A stretch of 64,000 nt of DNA, taken from WFZT01 sp964571845 (GTDB lineage Bacteria; Hydrothermota; Hydrothermia; B15-G9; WFZT01). The DNA lies in NCBI GenBank assembly GCA_964571845.1, contig CAZNDM010000062.1:1-64000 (forward strand), read 5' to 3'. Of the stretch, positions 27,717 to 36,797 are shown in pieces; the stretch's first letter is position 1; each line of letters starts with the position of its first letter. The notes beneath the pieces were generated by a model. That model made no database searches. It was not told the origin of the DNA and saw nothing but the letters and a program-made list of their open reading frames with translations. The position numbers and the translations under genes were made by a program.

Positions 27717-28616
27717 TCAAACAACATCCGCACTTCCCGATGGCTTTTTGGGTACAAATCCCCTGTAAATACTTTTAACTGACACCTTTTTCGCCCCCAT
27801 TCGCTTTTTGAACTCCTCTACACCCGGTAAACCTGCACTCGACCCAAGATTGTATATCCCCCCTCCCAGCTCCATGACCACAGTGTGGTGAAGTAAATTG
27901 TTGGGCCTCAACCATAAGAAATCTCGTTTCGATATACCGTAGTGATAAAAAGCATAGTTCTTACCGTAAACCACAAAGATGTGGGCTATGGCATTATCCT
28001 GATAAACCGCTGAATACAGCTTCCCCACCTTCCTGGCGATCAATTCACCGAAAAAGAATTTTTTAATCCTCTTATCAAGCCAGCCTTTCCTCGAAAAGAT
28101 CTCAACGAGAAAATCGTCCAGCATCTCATTTTCAACCACCAGAACACCTGCCTTTTTTGCCTTTTTAACACCCCTAAGGAAGTTTTCAGGGAATTTAAAA
28201 CCCCGGTCCAAATCGATAACATGGGTAAAACTGGAGAAAGTCTTAAAGTCGGGGAAATCCTCACTACCCACAGGATTGAAAGGATCGAAATTGATCAAAA
28301 CACCCAAAAACTTCCTCGAAATAGTTCGAAGAGCCTTCAGCAAGCATACGGGATCGTGGTTTCCATGAATGAGAACTGGGCCTCCGTATGTTGAGAGGGG
28401 ATTACTGTAGAGGAATTTTAGGATAAAGGCTTTTGACATGAGGTAGGGGAAGAGGTAAATTGCATTTTTACACAGAATTTCAAAGGCACCGGCTGAGTAG
28501 CCTTTCTTCAGATTTTCGTATGTTTCAAGCCAGTCTGGCGAATAGAATGCAGGGAAGTATTGAAGGTTATCGAGTAGTTCAAGCCATCTGGATCTGGAAA
28601 TGGGGATCAGTTTCAT
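27717..28616 (-). CDS. FemAB/GNAT-like acyl or aminoacyl transferase family protein
   Basis: About 299 residues. Features suggesting the FemAB/CelD-like GNAT fold are FYSPDWLETYENL near the start, the STYGGPVL strand, FLRGVKKAKKAGVLVVENE in the middle and LLHHTVVMELGGGIYNLGSS near the end. Family members add amino acids to peptidoglycan stems or acyl groups to polysaccharides; the substrate here is unknown. The frame stays open through the hairpin at 28637-28673, but the ATG at 28616 (MKLIPISRSRWLELL) is the likely start. No strong SD is seen. Confidence 0.65.
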   Translation of the reverse strand: MKLIPISRSRWLELLDNLQYFPAFYSPDWLETYENLKKGYSAGAFEILCKNAIYLFPYLMSKAFILKFLYSNPLSTYGGPVLIHGNHDPVCLLKALRTISRKFLGVLINFDPFNPVGSEDFPDFKTFSSFTHVIDLDRGFKFPENFLRGVKKAKKAGVLVVENEMLDDFLVEIFSRKGWLDKRIKKFFFGELIARKVGKLYSAVYQDNAIAHIFVVYGKNYAFYHYGISKRDFLWLRPNNLLHHTVVMELGGGIYNLGSSAGLPGVEEFKKRMGAKKVSVKSIYRGFVPKKPSGSADVV

Positions 28617-28636
28617 GCGGAATTTTTTGGTAATTA

Positions 28637-28673
28637 GAGGGGCGGAGCGCCGGGAACCGGCGCTCCGCCCCTC
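28637..28673. repeat. GC-rich perfect inverted repeat (hairpin 3), 17-bp stem
   Basis: Arms 28637-28653 and 28657-28673 with loop GAA. It lies between the acyl-CoA dehydrogenase stop and the start of the next minus-strand gene. The sequence after it on that strand is TAATTACC, not a U-tract, so it is not an ordinary intrinsic terminator. Confidence 0.9.
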
Positions 28674-28678
28674 ACACC

Positions 28679-29824
28679 TCATTTATTCCTCAAAAATGCT
28701 CTCGCTATTGTTAACCTGTGAGCTTCGCTCGTCCCCTCGTATATCTCCGTTATCTTCGCATCTCTGTAATGCCTCTCCACATCAAAGTCTTCTGTATAAC
28801 CGTATCCACCGTGCACCTGTATGGCTTCTCTTGTCACCTTCATTGCGACATCCGACGCAAAGAGTTTGGCATAGGCTGAAGCAACCACATAATCCTCACC
28901 TCTGTCTTTCAAAAATGCTGCCTTGAGGTACAGGAGTCTTGCTGCCTCGATCAGCATCGCCATATCAGCTATCTTCCACTGAATAGCCTGGAACTCAGCT
29001 ATCGGTCTCCCGAACTGTTTTCTCTCTTTTGCATAAGCCACAGACTCCTCAAAAGCTGCACGAGCTATGCCCACTGCCTGTGCAGCTATTCCAATACGAC
29101 CACCATCGTAGGCATCGAGGGCTATGTAAAATCCTTTGCCACGCTCTCCAAGCATGTTCTCTTCGGGAACCCTCATGTCCTCAAAAATAAGCTCTGCAGT
29201 TGAGGAAGCCCGTATTCCCAGCTTATGTTCAATCTTTCCGATGGAAAAGCCCGGAGTATCTCTTTCAACGATAAAAGCGGAAAGTCCCTTGTGTCCGAGC
29301 TCAGGATCCGTTTTTGCAAAGATAAGATAGATACCAGCCTCTCTTCCATTCGTTATAAATATTTTCCTGCCGTTAATGACCCAGTATTTGCCATCCTTTA
29401 CAGCCCTTGTCTTTATGCCAGAAATGTCAGTCCCGGCTTCCGGCTCCGTCATGCCATGAGCACCAAGGACTTTACCAGAAGCGAGGAGTGGAAGATATTT
29501 CTTTTTCTGCTCTTCGGTCCCGTACTTCATTATAGGATCCACAACGAGGGAGGTATGTGCAGACATGATCACCCCGGTTCCCGCACACGCCCGTGAAATC
29601 TCTTCAACCATGAGGGCGTAACTGACAACATCCATACCAGCGCCACCGTACTCCTCCGGCACATAAACCCCAAACATCCCAAGTTCTGCCATTTTCTTTA
29701 CAATTTCAGCCGGGAATTTCGCCTCTCTGTCGAGCTCCCTTGCAACAGGCTTTACCTCTTTTTCGGCAAATTCCCTTGCCATGTCTCTTGCCATTTTTTG
29801 TTCTTCTGTTAACTCAAAATTCAT
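28679..29824 (-). CDS. Acyl-CoA dehydrogenase (short-chain / butyryl-CoA type)
   Basis: The 381-residue flavoenzyme shows the family signatures GAHGMTEPEAGTDISGIKT (FAD/substrate loop) and QVHGGYGYTEDFDVERHYRD, followed by ITEIYEGTSEA with the catalytic-base Glu. It catalyses alpha-beta dehydrogenation of acyl-CoA. No ETF genes are in the window. It is followed 3 nt upstream on the same strand by plsY. Confidence 0.93.
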   Translation of the reverse strand: MNFELTEEQKMARDMAREFAEKEVKPVARELDREAKFPAEIVKKMAELGMFGVYVPEEYGGAGMDVVSYALMVEEISRACAGTGVIMSAHTSLVVDPIMKYGTEEQKKKYLPLLASGKVLGAHGMTEPEAGTDISGIKTRAVKDGKYWVINGRKIFITNGREAGIYLIFAKTDPELGHKGLSAFIVERDTPGFSIGKIEHKLGIRASSTAELIFEDMRVPEENMLGERGKGFYIALDAYDGGRIGIAAQAVGIARAAFEESVAYAKERKQFGRPIAEFQAIQWKIADMAMLIEAARLLYLKAAFLKDRGEDYVVASAYAKLFASDVAMKVTREAIQVHGGYGYTEDFDVERHYRDAKITEIYEGTSEAHRLTIARAFLRNK

Positions 29825-29827
29825 AAC

Positions 29828-30442
29828 TCACCTCCTAAAAATCATTCCAAGTCTTTCCTTTTTCGGAGAATCAAACAGGATTCTGTTAAAAAGAGACCTT
29901 ATGGGATCCCTGCCAGATTTAACATCTTCTATGACAAAAAAGGCTCTGCGAAAAATCAAAAACAGTGAGATGTAAACAACGACTCCCGTAAATTCGGGTT
30001 TAAAAAGTTTAAAAAATACCGGGGTCAGTAAAGTTGCAAAAAATGTCGAGAGTGCTGCCTCTCCTATGAGAATCCCCGCACCTGAGATGACCACGAAAAA
30101 CACAAATGCAGGTGGAAATAGGGCGAGCAGGACACCGAGTGCAGGCGCAATTCCCCTGCCTCCATGAAATTTAAGAAAAATCGGGAAGCAGTGACCCACG
30201 ATAACTGCGAGAACGGAGAGGGTAAAAAGACTGTTGTAATGAATGGCAAGCTGGGCTGATACATAGCCCTTGAGAAAGTCAAGCATACCGGCTGCAACTC
30301 CCACCAGCAGACCGGCGTTTCTGATGGCATTTGAGCCACCTACATTTCTTGATCCAACCTTTCTTGTGTCAATACCTTTAAACCATATAGGCAGAATGTA
30401 GGAGAATGGAATGCTTCCGATAATATAAGTCAGGACTGGCAC
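29828..30442 (-). CDS. plsY: Acyl-phosphate:glycerol-3-phosphate acyltransferase
   Basis: A polytopic protein of about 204 residues with the PlsY motifs: IIGSIPFSYIL at the N-terminus, GSRNVGGSNAIRNAG (motif 1 variant) and GHCFPIFLKFHGGRGIA (motif 2). It makes lysophosphatidic acid in the inner membrane. The frame can be extended upstream to 30553, but the extra 37 residues are not PlsY-like and would touch the divergent gene. GTG at 30442 gives the family length; the start is inferred from length only. Confidence 0.88.
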   Translation of the reverse strand: MPVLTYIIGSIPFSYILPIWFKGIDTRKVGSRNVGGSNAIRNAGLLVGVAAGMLDFLKGYVSAQLAIHYNSLFTLSVLAVIVGHCFPIFLKFHGGRGIAPALGVLLALFPPAFVFFVVISGAGILIGEAALSTFFATLLTPVFFKLFKPEFTGVVVYISLFLIFRRAFFVIEDVKSGRDPIRSLFNRILFDSPKKERLGMIFRR

Positions 30443-30589
30443 AAAATGAAGTATAAAACCACAAAAGGAAAAATTCCACAGGAACACATTGTGGGGATAT
30501 TTGAGTCGGAACTGACGGCAGCTGATTAAATGCATAAAAGTTGAAAATTTCACATGCGTGCTTTATTTTGTGGAAAAAAGGAGTGGCAC

Positions 30590-32197
30590 ATGTTCAGGAT
30601 TGAATCCAGGGTAAAAACCACCAGTCCCGAGTTTATTGAGAACATGAAATACAACAAGGAGCTTGTAAAACAGCTCCGGGAGAGACTGGAACAGGTTAAA
30701 AAGGGAGGACCACCTGAGGCAATTAAAAGACATAAGGAGCGTGGGAAACTTCTTGCCCGAGAAAGGATAGAGCTTCTGCTGGACAAAAACACACCTTTTC
30801 TTGAACTTTCCCCACTTGCAGCATGGGGGATGTATGACAATCAGGTACCGGCTGCCGGGATTATCACAGGAATTGGTGTCGTTCACGGAAGAGAGGTCTG
30901 CATAGTTGCAAACGACGCAACAGTGAAGGGAGGAACATATTTCCCTGAAACCATAAAAAAACACATACGGGCGCAGGAAATCGCAATGCAAAATCGTCTG
31001 CCCTGCGTTTACATGGTTGACTCAGGTGGTGTATTCTTGCCACTCCAGGCTGAGGTATTCCCCGATAAAGAACATTTTGGCAGAATTTTCTACAACCAGG
31101 CGAGAATGTCAGCCGAAAATATTCCCCAGATTTCCATTGTTATGGGATCTTGCACGGCTGGTGGAGCTTATGTACCTGCCATGAGTGACGAGACCATCAT
31201 CGTTAAGGAACAGGGGACGATTTTCATCGGTGGTCCACCACTGGTCAAAGCAGCAACTGGCGTTGATGTAACAGCTGAAGAGCTCGGTGGTGCGGATGTA
31301 CACACCCGTATTTCCGGTGTGGCAGACCACTTCGCGGTGGATGATCGCCACGCCATCCAGATTGCCAGAAACATCATTGAAAACCTTAATAGATCCGATA
31401 AGTTCCCGCTCGATATATCTGAACCGGAGGACCCATATTACGATCCAGAGGAAATATACGGAATTATACCAAGAGACCTGAAAAAACCATTTGACGTTAG
31501 AGAAATTATTGCCAGAATAGTTGATGGCTCGAGATTCCATGAGTTCAAAGCGAGATACGGCACGACACTTGTTACCGGATTTGCAAGAATAATGGGGTAT
31601 CCGGTATGTATAGTCGCTAATAACGGCGTATTTTTCTCTGAAGCCGCACAGAAAGGGGCTCATTTTATATCCATGTGTTCGGTGAGGAAAATACCGATTG
31701 TGTTTTTACAGAATATAACCGGGTTTATAGTCGGGAAACAGTACGAACATGGTGGTATTGCTAAGGACGGCGCCAAGATGGTCCATGCTGTTGCTGTTGC
31801 CCAGGTACCCAAATTCACCGTCATTATCGGAAATTCCTTCGGGGCAGGAAACTATGCAATGGCTGGTAGAGGATATGACCCCAGACTCCTCTTCATGTGG
31901 CCCAATGCAAAGATTGCTGTAATGGGTGGTGAGCAGGCGGCTGATGTCCTCGTTACTGTCAAAAGGGATCAGCTCAGAAGAAAAGGTCTCGAGCTATCAC
32001 CTGAAGAAGAAAGAAAGATCAGGGAGCCGGTACTGAAAAAATACGAGGAAGAATCAAGCGCTTACTACAGCACAGCAAGGCTCTGGGATGACGGAATTAT
32101 CGACCCTCTCGATACCCGCACGATCCTGGCTCTCGGAATATCCATGTCACTTAATGCTCCAATACCCGACCATAAATTCGGAGTGTTCAGAATGTAA
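30590..32197 (+). CDS. Acyl-CoA carboxylase, carboxyltransferase (beta) subunit, methylcrotonyl-type
   Basis: About 535 residues with both halves of the biotin-dependent carboxyltransferase fold. Motifs such as GSCTAGGAYVPAMSDETIIV, QGTIFIGGPPLVKAATG, ELGGADVHTRISGVADHFA and IGNSFGAGNYAMAGRGYDPR are closest to the methylcrotonyl/geranyl-CoA carboxylase beta branch. It transfers CO2 from biotin to an acyl-CoA. No biotin carboxylase or BCCP gene is nearby. ATG 30590 is chosen because AAGGAG precedes it by 6 nt. Confidence 0.9.
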   Translation: MFRIESRVKTTSPEFIENMKYNKELVKQLRERLEQVKKGGPPEAIKRHKERGKLLARERIELLLDKNTPFLELSPLAAWGMYDNQVPAAGIITGIGVVHGREVCIVANDATVKGGTYFPETIKKHIRAQEIAMQNRLPCVYMVDSGGVFLPLQAEVFPDKEHFGRIFYNQARMSAENIPQISIVMGSCTAGGAYVPAMSDETIIVKEQGTIFIGGPPLVKAATGVDVTAEELGGADVHTRISGVADHFAVDDRHAIQIARNIIENLNRSDKFPLDISEPEDPYYDPEEIYGIIPRDLKKPFDVREIIARIVDGSRFHEFKARYGTTLVTGFARIMGYPVCIVANNGVFFSEAAQKGAHFISMCSVRKIPIVFLQNITGFIVGKQYEHGGIAKDGAKMVHAVAVAQVPKFTVIIGNSFGAGNYAMAGRGYDPRLLFMWPNAKIAVMGGEQAADVLVTVKRDQLRRKGLELSPEEERKIREPVLKKYEEESSAYYSTARLWDDGIIDPLDTRTILALGISMSLNAPIPDHKFGVFRM

Positions 32198-32201
32198 TAA
32201 G

Positions 32202-33563
32202 ATGCCAAAAGTACTCATCATAGAGGACGAAGTAAATCAAAGAGAGCTTCTAAAAGAATTCCTGTCAACAAAGGGTTACGAAGTTGAGACAGCAGGAGAT
32301 GGAAGTGAGGGGATAGCTCGGTTCAGAGAAGACATTTTTGATGCAGTCCTGCTCGATATCAAACTACCCGACATGTCAGGTATCGATGTTTTGAAACAAA
32401 TCCAATCAATTAACCCGGGAATACCCGTAATAATGACAACCGCCTACTCTGATGTGGAGCTCGTGGTCGAAGCCATGAAGTCAGGTGCCTACCATTATCT
32501 TGTAAAACCGATAAATCTCGAAGAACTCCTCATTATTCTCAGCAGGGCGATAAAACACTTTAATCTAATAAGGGAAGTTGAAATTTTAAGAGAGAAAACA
32601 GAGCTCGCATACCCGGATATTGAGGGGATAATTGCAGAGTCACACGAAATGAAGAAAGTGCTCGCAACTGCTCTCAAGGTGGCAAAGTCAAAAGCAACGG
32701 TACTCATTACCGGAGAAACGGGGACCGGGAAAGAGCTTATTGCAAGATTTATCCACAGATACTCACCGAGGAAAAACAAACCCTTTGTCCCGGTTAATGT
32801 GGCAGCTATACCGGAATCACTTGTAGAATCAGAACTTTTTGGGCATGTAAGAGGGGCATTCACAGATGCGGTAAAGGATCGTAAGGGATACTTTGAAATT
32901 GCCGATGGAGGTACAATTTTCCTTGACGAAATTGGTGAATTACCTCTGTCTGTCCAGCCAAAACTTCTAAGAGTGCTACAGGAGGGAGAATTCTACCCTG
33001 TAGGCTCGTCAAAACCAGTAAAGGTTGACATCAGGGTTATAGCCGCTACAAACCGCAACCTCGAGGAGGAAGTGAAAGAAGGTAAATTCCGTGAAGATCT
33101 TTACTATCGCCTGAATGTCATCAACATCCATATCAAACCTCTGAGGGAGAGAAGGGAGGATATTCCTTATCTGCTGGATCACTTCCTGAAAAAGTACAGT
33201 CAGAAAGAGGGGAAGAAGATCCTCGGTTTTACACGAGAGGCATACGAGGCACTATTGAGATACGATTATCCCGGCAATGTGAGAGAACTGGAAAACATTG
33301 TGGAAAGAGCGGTGGTGCTTGCTCAGGGTGATTATATTACAACTGCTGAGCTCCCTTTGCATCTTGTCTCATCCGAATTCCCCATTGATACTGCTAAACC
33401 CTTATCATTGCCTGAAAAGCTCGAATTGCTCGAGAGAAGCATAATCCTTGAAGCCTTAAAGAAACACGGATGGGTGAAAACACGGGCTGCCAGAGAACTC
33501 GGAATATCTGAAAGGGTATTGCGCTACCGTATGCAGAAACTCGGCATTAAAGAGAACGGTTAA
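32202..33563 (+). CDS. NtrC-family sigma-54-dependent response regulator
   Basis: 453 residues. The receiver domain (1-118) has Asp9, phospho-acceptor Asp52 (VLLDIKLPDMSG), Thr80 and Lys102. The AAA+ domain (about 140-365) has Walker A GETGTGKELIARF, loop L1 GAFTDA (residues 218-223, where most family members have GAFTGA) and Walker B GGTIFLDEIGEL. A Fis-type HTH (about 415-450) ends with RAARELGISERVLRYRM. It begins 4 nt after the carboxyltransferase stop. No sensor kinase is adjacent, so the signal is unknown. Confidence 0.93.
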   Translation: MPKVLIIEDEVNQRELLKEFLSTKGYEVETAGDGSEGIARFREDIFDAVLLDIKLPDMSGIDVLKQIQSINPGIPVIMTTAYSDVELVVEAMKSGAYHYLVKPINLEELLIILSRAIKHFNLIREVEILREKTELAYPDIEGIIAESHEMKKVLATALKVAKSKATVLITGETGTGKELIARFIHRYSPRKNKPFVPVNVAAIPESLVESELFGHVRGAFTDAVKDRKGYFEIADGGTIFLDEIGELPLSVQPKLLRVLQEGEFYPVGSSKPVKVDIRVIAATNRNLEEEVKEGKFREDLYYRLNVINIHIKPLRERREDIPYLLDHFLKKYSQKEGKKILGFTREAYEALLRYDYPGNVRELENIVERAVVLAQGDYITTAELPLHLVSSEFPIDTAKPLSLPEKLELLERSIILEALKKHGWVKTRAARELGISERVLRYRMQKLGIKENG

Positions 33564-33627
33564 ATTTTTGCAATAAAATCGTTTAGATCGAATCCAGTAA
33601 TCGTGAATTTCACCCGTGTGTCGTAAG

Positions 33628-33657
33628 TTGACACAAAAATTGAGCGAAGTCTATAAT
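33628..33657 (+). promoter_or_regulatory. Strong sigma-70 promoter for the EF-G-like gene
   Basis: Consensus TTGACA (33628-33633) and TATAAT (33652-33657) are 18 bp apart. This gives a leader of about 30 nt with the SD AAGGAGGAC before the ATG at 33695. Confidence 0.8.
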
Positions 33658-33694
33658 TTATGCCAATTTTTGAAATCCACGAAGGAGGACGAAT

Positions 33695-35737
33695 ATGAGT
33701 TTAGATGTTAACGCCATCAGGAATTTTGCACTTATTGGACACGGTGGTTCTGGTAAGACCTCCCTTGCTGAAGCTCTTCTTTACAAGGCGAAGGTTACAA
33801 ACCGATTGAACAGTCCAGATCAGGGCAATTCTATTCTGGACTTTGATCCTGAGGAGATTAAAAGAAAGATAACAATCAATCTTGCTGTTGCGCATTTCGA
33901 ATGGAAAGGCAAATGGATGAACCTCATTGATACTCCTGGTTACCTCGATTTCGCCGGAGAAGTGGCTGCAGGTCTGAGAGCTGCTGACAACGCCATTGTT
34001 GTTATTGATGCGTCCTCCGGTGTTGAAGTTGGAGCTGAAAAGTATTACGAAATTGCAAAAAAGAGGGGAATTCCGAGAATTATTTTTGTAAACAAAATGA
34101 AATCCCCGGAGATCAATGTTGATTCCCTTATCCAGGAACTCAAAGAAGCCTTTGGAAACGGCGTCGTTCCCGTCCAGATTCCCATTGGATCCGGGGAAAA
34201 TTTTGAAGGTGTTTTTGACCTTATAAGCGGCGATCCTTCAACATTGTCGGGGGAGACAAAGGAATACGCAGAATCCAAAATTGAGGAGCTCAAGGAAGCC
34301 ACGATCGAGCTTTCAGAGGAACTGCTCGAAAAGTACATGGAAGGTGAAGAGATCTCCACCGAAGAGCTTGCCAGGACCCTCAGAGAAGGGATAATAAGCG
34401 GAGAGCTCATCCCTGTACTTTTCGGTGAGGCAAAGGAGCTAATAGGTGTTGAGGAACTTGCTGACTTCATAGCTGAGTATGGCGCCTCACCGGTCAATGC
34501 TCCAAAAGAAATTGGAAAAATGGGAGACGAAGAAGTAGAAATTGTCCCGGATCCAAATGAGCCTCTTGTTGCTTTTGTCTTTAAAACCATCTCAGAGCTC
34601 CATGTCGGAGAGCTATACCTCGTTAAAGTCTATTCCGGAACACTGACACCCGGTATTGAAGTTATCAACGCAAATCTCGGTAGAACAGAAAAAATCAATC
34701 AGGTTTACCTCGTCAGGGGTAAGGAAAGAAAGGAAACTGATAAGCTCATACCCGGTATGATAGGTGCACTCGTCAAGCTCAAGGAGACAAAGACTGGTCA
34801 CACACTCTGCTCAAAAGACAGACCTGTTGTGCTTCAGGGAATTGAATTCCCACATCCAACGATTTCTGTTGCCATCGTACCCAAAACCCGTGAGGACCAG
34901 GAAAAGGTCTCTGAAGGACTTTCAAGACTCAGAGACGAGGACCCCACATTTGAATTTCACTATGATCCTGAACTAAAACAGACCCTGATTTCAGGACTTG
35001 GAGAGATACACCTCGATGTGATCGTCTCAAAGTTGAGAGACAAGTTTGGAGTTAATGTTGAAACTTCCAAGCCCAAGATCCCTTACAGGGAGACGATTCG
35101 AAAACCTGCTCAGGCTATGGGTAAGTATGTGAAGCAGACAGGCGGGCACGGTCAGTACGGAATATGCTACATAAAAATCGAACCTCTTCCGAGAGGCGGT
35201 GGTTATGAGTTTGTAAACGAGATATTCGGAGGAGCTATTCCCTCCCAGTTTATTCCCTCAGTGGAAGCCGGTATAAAGAAAGCTATGGAGAAAGGTGTAC
35301 TTGCTGGCTATAAGGTGGTCGATGTCAAGGTTACCCTTTACGATGGTAAATATCATCCAGTTGATTCTTCCAACCTTGCTTTTGAAATTGCCGGTTCAAT
35401 GGCGTTCAAAGAGGCAGAGGCTAACGCAGATCCCTATCTCCTCGAACCCATCTATGAAGTCGAGGTGCGCGTACCCGAAGAGTACATGGGAGATGTGATC
35501 GGTGATCTGAACGCAAGAAGAGGCAGAATTCTCGGAATGGAAGCAGAGGGCAAGATGCAGATAATCAAGGCTCATGTTCCGCTTGCCGAGCTCTACAAGT
35601 ACTCATCCACACTGAGATCCATAACCAAGGGACGCGGCACATTCACTATGAAATTCTCGCATTATCAGGAAGTTCCAAAAGAAATTGCACAGAAGATCAT
35701 AGAAGAGGCGAAAAAGGAACAGGAAGAAGGCAAGTGA
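33695..35737 (+). CDS. EF-G-like translation GTPase (EF-G type II)
   Basis: 680 residues with full EF-G architecture. The P-loop is GHGGSGKTSL (residues 15-24), the EF-G2-type form rather than GHIDAGKTT; DTPGYLDF is the G3 motif. Domains II-V include KQTGGHGQYG, GAIPSQFIPSVEAGI and IGDLNARRGRILGME. The guanine-recognition motif reads NKMK (133-136) where NKxD is expected. EF-G2 proteins act in translocation, recycling or stress; the exact role here is unknown. It is a single strong transcription unit with the overlapping DUF89 gene (ATG inside its stop region). Confidence 0.9.
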   Translation: MSLDVNAIRNFALIGHGGSGKTSLAEALLYKAKVTNRLNSPDQGNSILDFDPEEIKRKITINLAVAHFEWKGKWMNLIDTPGYLDFAGEVAAGLRAADNAIVVIDASSGVEVGAEKYYEIAKKRGIPRIIFVNKMKSPEINVDSLIQELKEAFGNGVVPVQIPIGSGENFEGVFDLISGDPSTLSGETKEYAESKIEELKEATIELSEELLEKYMEGEEISTEELARTLREGIISGELIPVLFGEAKELIGVEELADFIAEYGASPVNAPKEIGKMGDEEVEIVPDPNEPLVAFVFKTISELHVGELYLVKVYSGTLTPGIEVINANLGRTEKINQVYLVRGKERKETDKLIPGMIGALVKLKETKTGHTLCSKDRPVVLQGIEFPHPTISVAIVPKTREDQEKVSEGLSRLRDEDPTFEFHYDPELKQTLISGLGEIHLDVIVSKLRDKFGVNVETSKPKIPYRETIRKPAQAMGKYVKQTGGHGQYGICYIKIEPLPRGGGYEFVNEIFGGAIPSQFIPSVEAGIKKAMEKGVLAGYKVVDVKVTLYDGKYHPVDSSNLAFEIAGSMAFKEAEANADPYLLEPIYEVEVRVPEEYMGDVIGDLNARRGRILGMEAEGKMQIIKAHVPLAELYKYSSTLRSITKGRGTFTMKFSHYQEVPKEIAQKIIEEAKKEQEEGK

Positions 35738-36582
35738 AAGCAGGTCCTGAGTGCTTTCCGTGCGCACTCAACCAGGTTTTGAGGTTGATGCGCGCGGTTA
35801 ATATGAACGACGAAACTATCCTTGACGCAATTAAAGAGGCCTGGGAATACATCAAGGGCCTTGACCTTAACTATTCACCGGCATACATTGCTACCCGTTC
35901 GATCCGAACGGGTAGCAAGTATTTTCCGGTGAAAGATCCATACCTTGAATTCAAGAGAGAACACAACTTAATAGCGAAAAAGGTACTCGAAGAAGTCAAG
36001 GACCGGGTTGAAAACACTTCTGACCCACTAAAATTTAGACTCATTCTCATGGCTTCGGGGAACATCATCGATCTCGGCACACAGGATAAATTCGATCTCG
36101 TGAAAACACTCGAGGCAAACTTTGACGCCGGCTTCGGAATTGATCACTATGAAATCTTCAAAGAAAAATTGAGCAATGCAAATAAATTTATGCTGATCGC
36201 CGACAATGCCGGTGAAGTGGTTTTCGATATCTACTTTCTCAAAAAACTGGATGTAAAAGAAAAAATCCTCGCAGTAAAGAGCGGACCTGTCCTGAACGAT
36301 GTAACCATGTATGACCTCGAAGACCTTGATACAGAGGGGTTGAGAGTAATTGAGACGGGTTCAAATGCCCTCGGTGTGGATTTCAAAGAGGTTTCAGAGG
36401 AATTTCTTGATGAGTTCAACAGCTCGGACATTGTGCTTGCTAAGGGACACGCTAACTTTGAAACACTGGACGATGCACCAAGAGAAGTGTTTCTCCTGCT
36501 CCAGATAAAGTGTCAGGTGGTTTCAAGAAGACTTGGTAAACCGGTGGGTACACCTGTTTTTGCTCTGAATACGCTGATTTAA
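35734..36582 (+). CDS. DUF89 / ARMT1-like damage-control phosphatase family protein
   Basis: The 282-residue protein has DUF89 family landmarks: N-terminal ECFPC (CxxC-type site of the prokaryotic subfamily), MASGNIIDLGT, LIADNAGEVVFD (metal-binding Asp/Asn), SGPVLNDVT, LAKGHANFETL and LLQIKC. DUF89 proteins are metal-dependent phosphatases for damaged sugar phosphates. The start overlaps the EF-G-like stop by 4 nt. A perfect 14-bp inverted repeat lies in residues 52-62. Confidence 0.85.
   Translation: MKAGPECFPCALNQVLRLMRAVNMNDETILDAIKEAWEYIKGLDLNYSPAYIATRSIRTGSKYFPVKDPYLEFKREHNLIAKKVLEEVKDRVENTSDPLKFRLILMASGNIIDLGTQDKFDLVKTLEANFDAGFGIDHYEIFKEKLSNANKFMLIADNAGEVVFDIYFLKKLDVKEKILAVKSGPVLNDVTMYDLEDLDTEGLRVIETGSNALGVDFKEVSEEFLDEFNSSDIVLAKGHANFETLDDAPREVFLLLQIKCQVVSRRLGKPVGTPVFALNTLI
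35888..35918. repeat. Perfect 14-bp inverted repeat within the DUF89 coding region
   Basis: Left arm TTGCTACCCGTTCG (35888-35901), loop ATC, right arm 35905-35918 exact complement. It encodes residues about 52-62 (ATRSIRTGSK). Perfect stems of this length are unusual inside coding DNA. Confidence 0.9.
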
Positions 36583-36587
36583 GCTAC

Positions 36588-36797
36588 CTACTCCCTGACA
36601 AGATCAACTGCCTCTTCGTAAAACTCTTCAGGGACAAGAATTCTGACCTGCCCGAGCCCATCAACAGTTAAACCATAGATCTGACCGATTGCCTCGTACT
36701 CGAGTTTTACCGGTATATCATTTGATTCGAGCAAACCTTTTACAATGTAGGCTTCGGGCAGGCCATTTACAATCTTCACGATTTTCCAGCTATCCAT
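36588..36797 (-). CDS. DUF2007 family small protein
   Basis: The 69-residue protein has the DUF2007 (putative signal-transducing) pattern: WKIVKIVNGLPEAYIVKGLL, SNDIPVKLEYE, and a C-terminal ILVPEEFYEEAVDLV helix. Its function is unknown. It starts directly at the stop of kbl, as the last gene of the tdh-kbl operon. Confidence 0.8.
   Translation of the reverse strand: MDSWKIVKIVNGLPEAYIVKGLLESNDIPVKLEYEAIGQIYGLTVDGLGQVRILVPEEFYEEAVDLVRE

Noticed and set aside
28617..28682. N-terminal extension of the FemAB-like protein
   Set aside because: The extension would translate hairpin 3 (Arg/Ser/Pro-rich) and has no counterpart in the family.
30443..30553. N-terminal extension of PlsY
   Set aside because: The added residues are not PlsY-like and would meet the divergent gene with no promoter space.
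34045..34590. 181-codon Ser-rich frame antisense to the EF-G-like gene
   Set aside because: It mirrors the well-supported plus-strand gene; Ser/Pro bias is typical of antisense translation.
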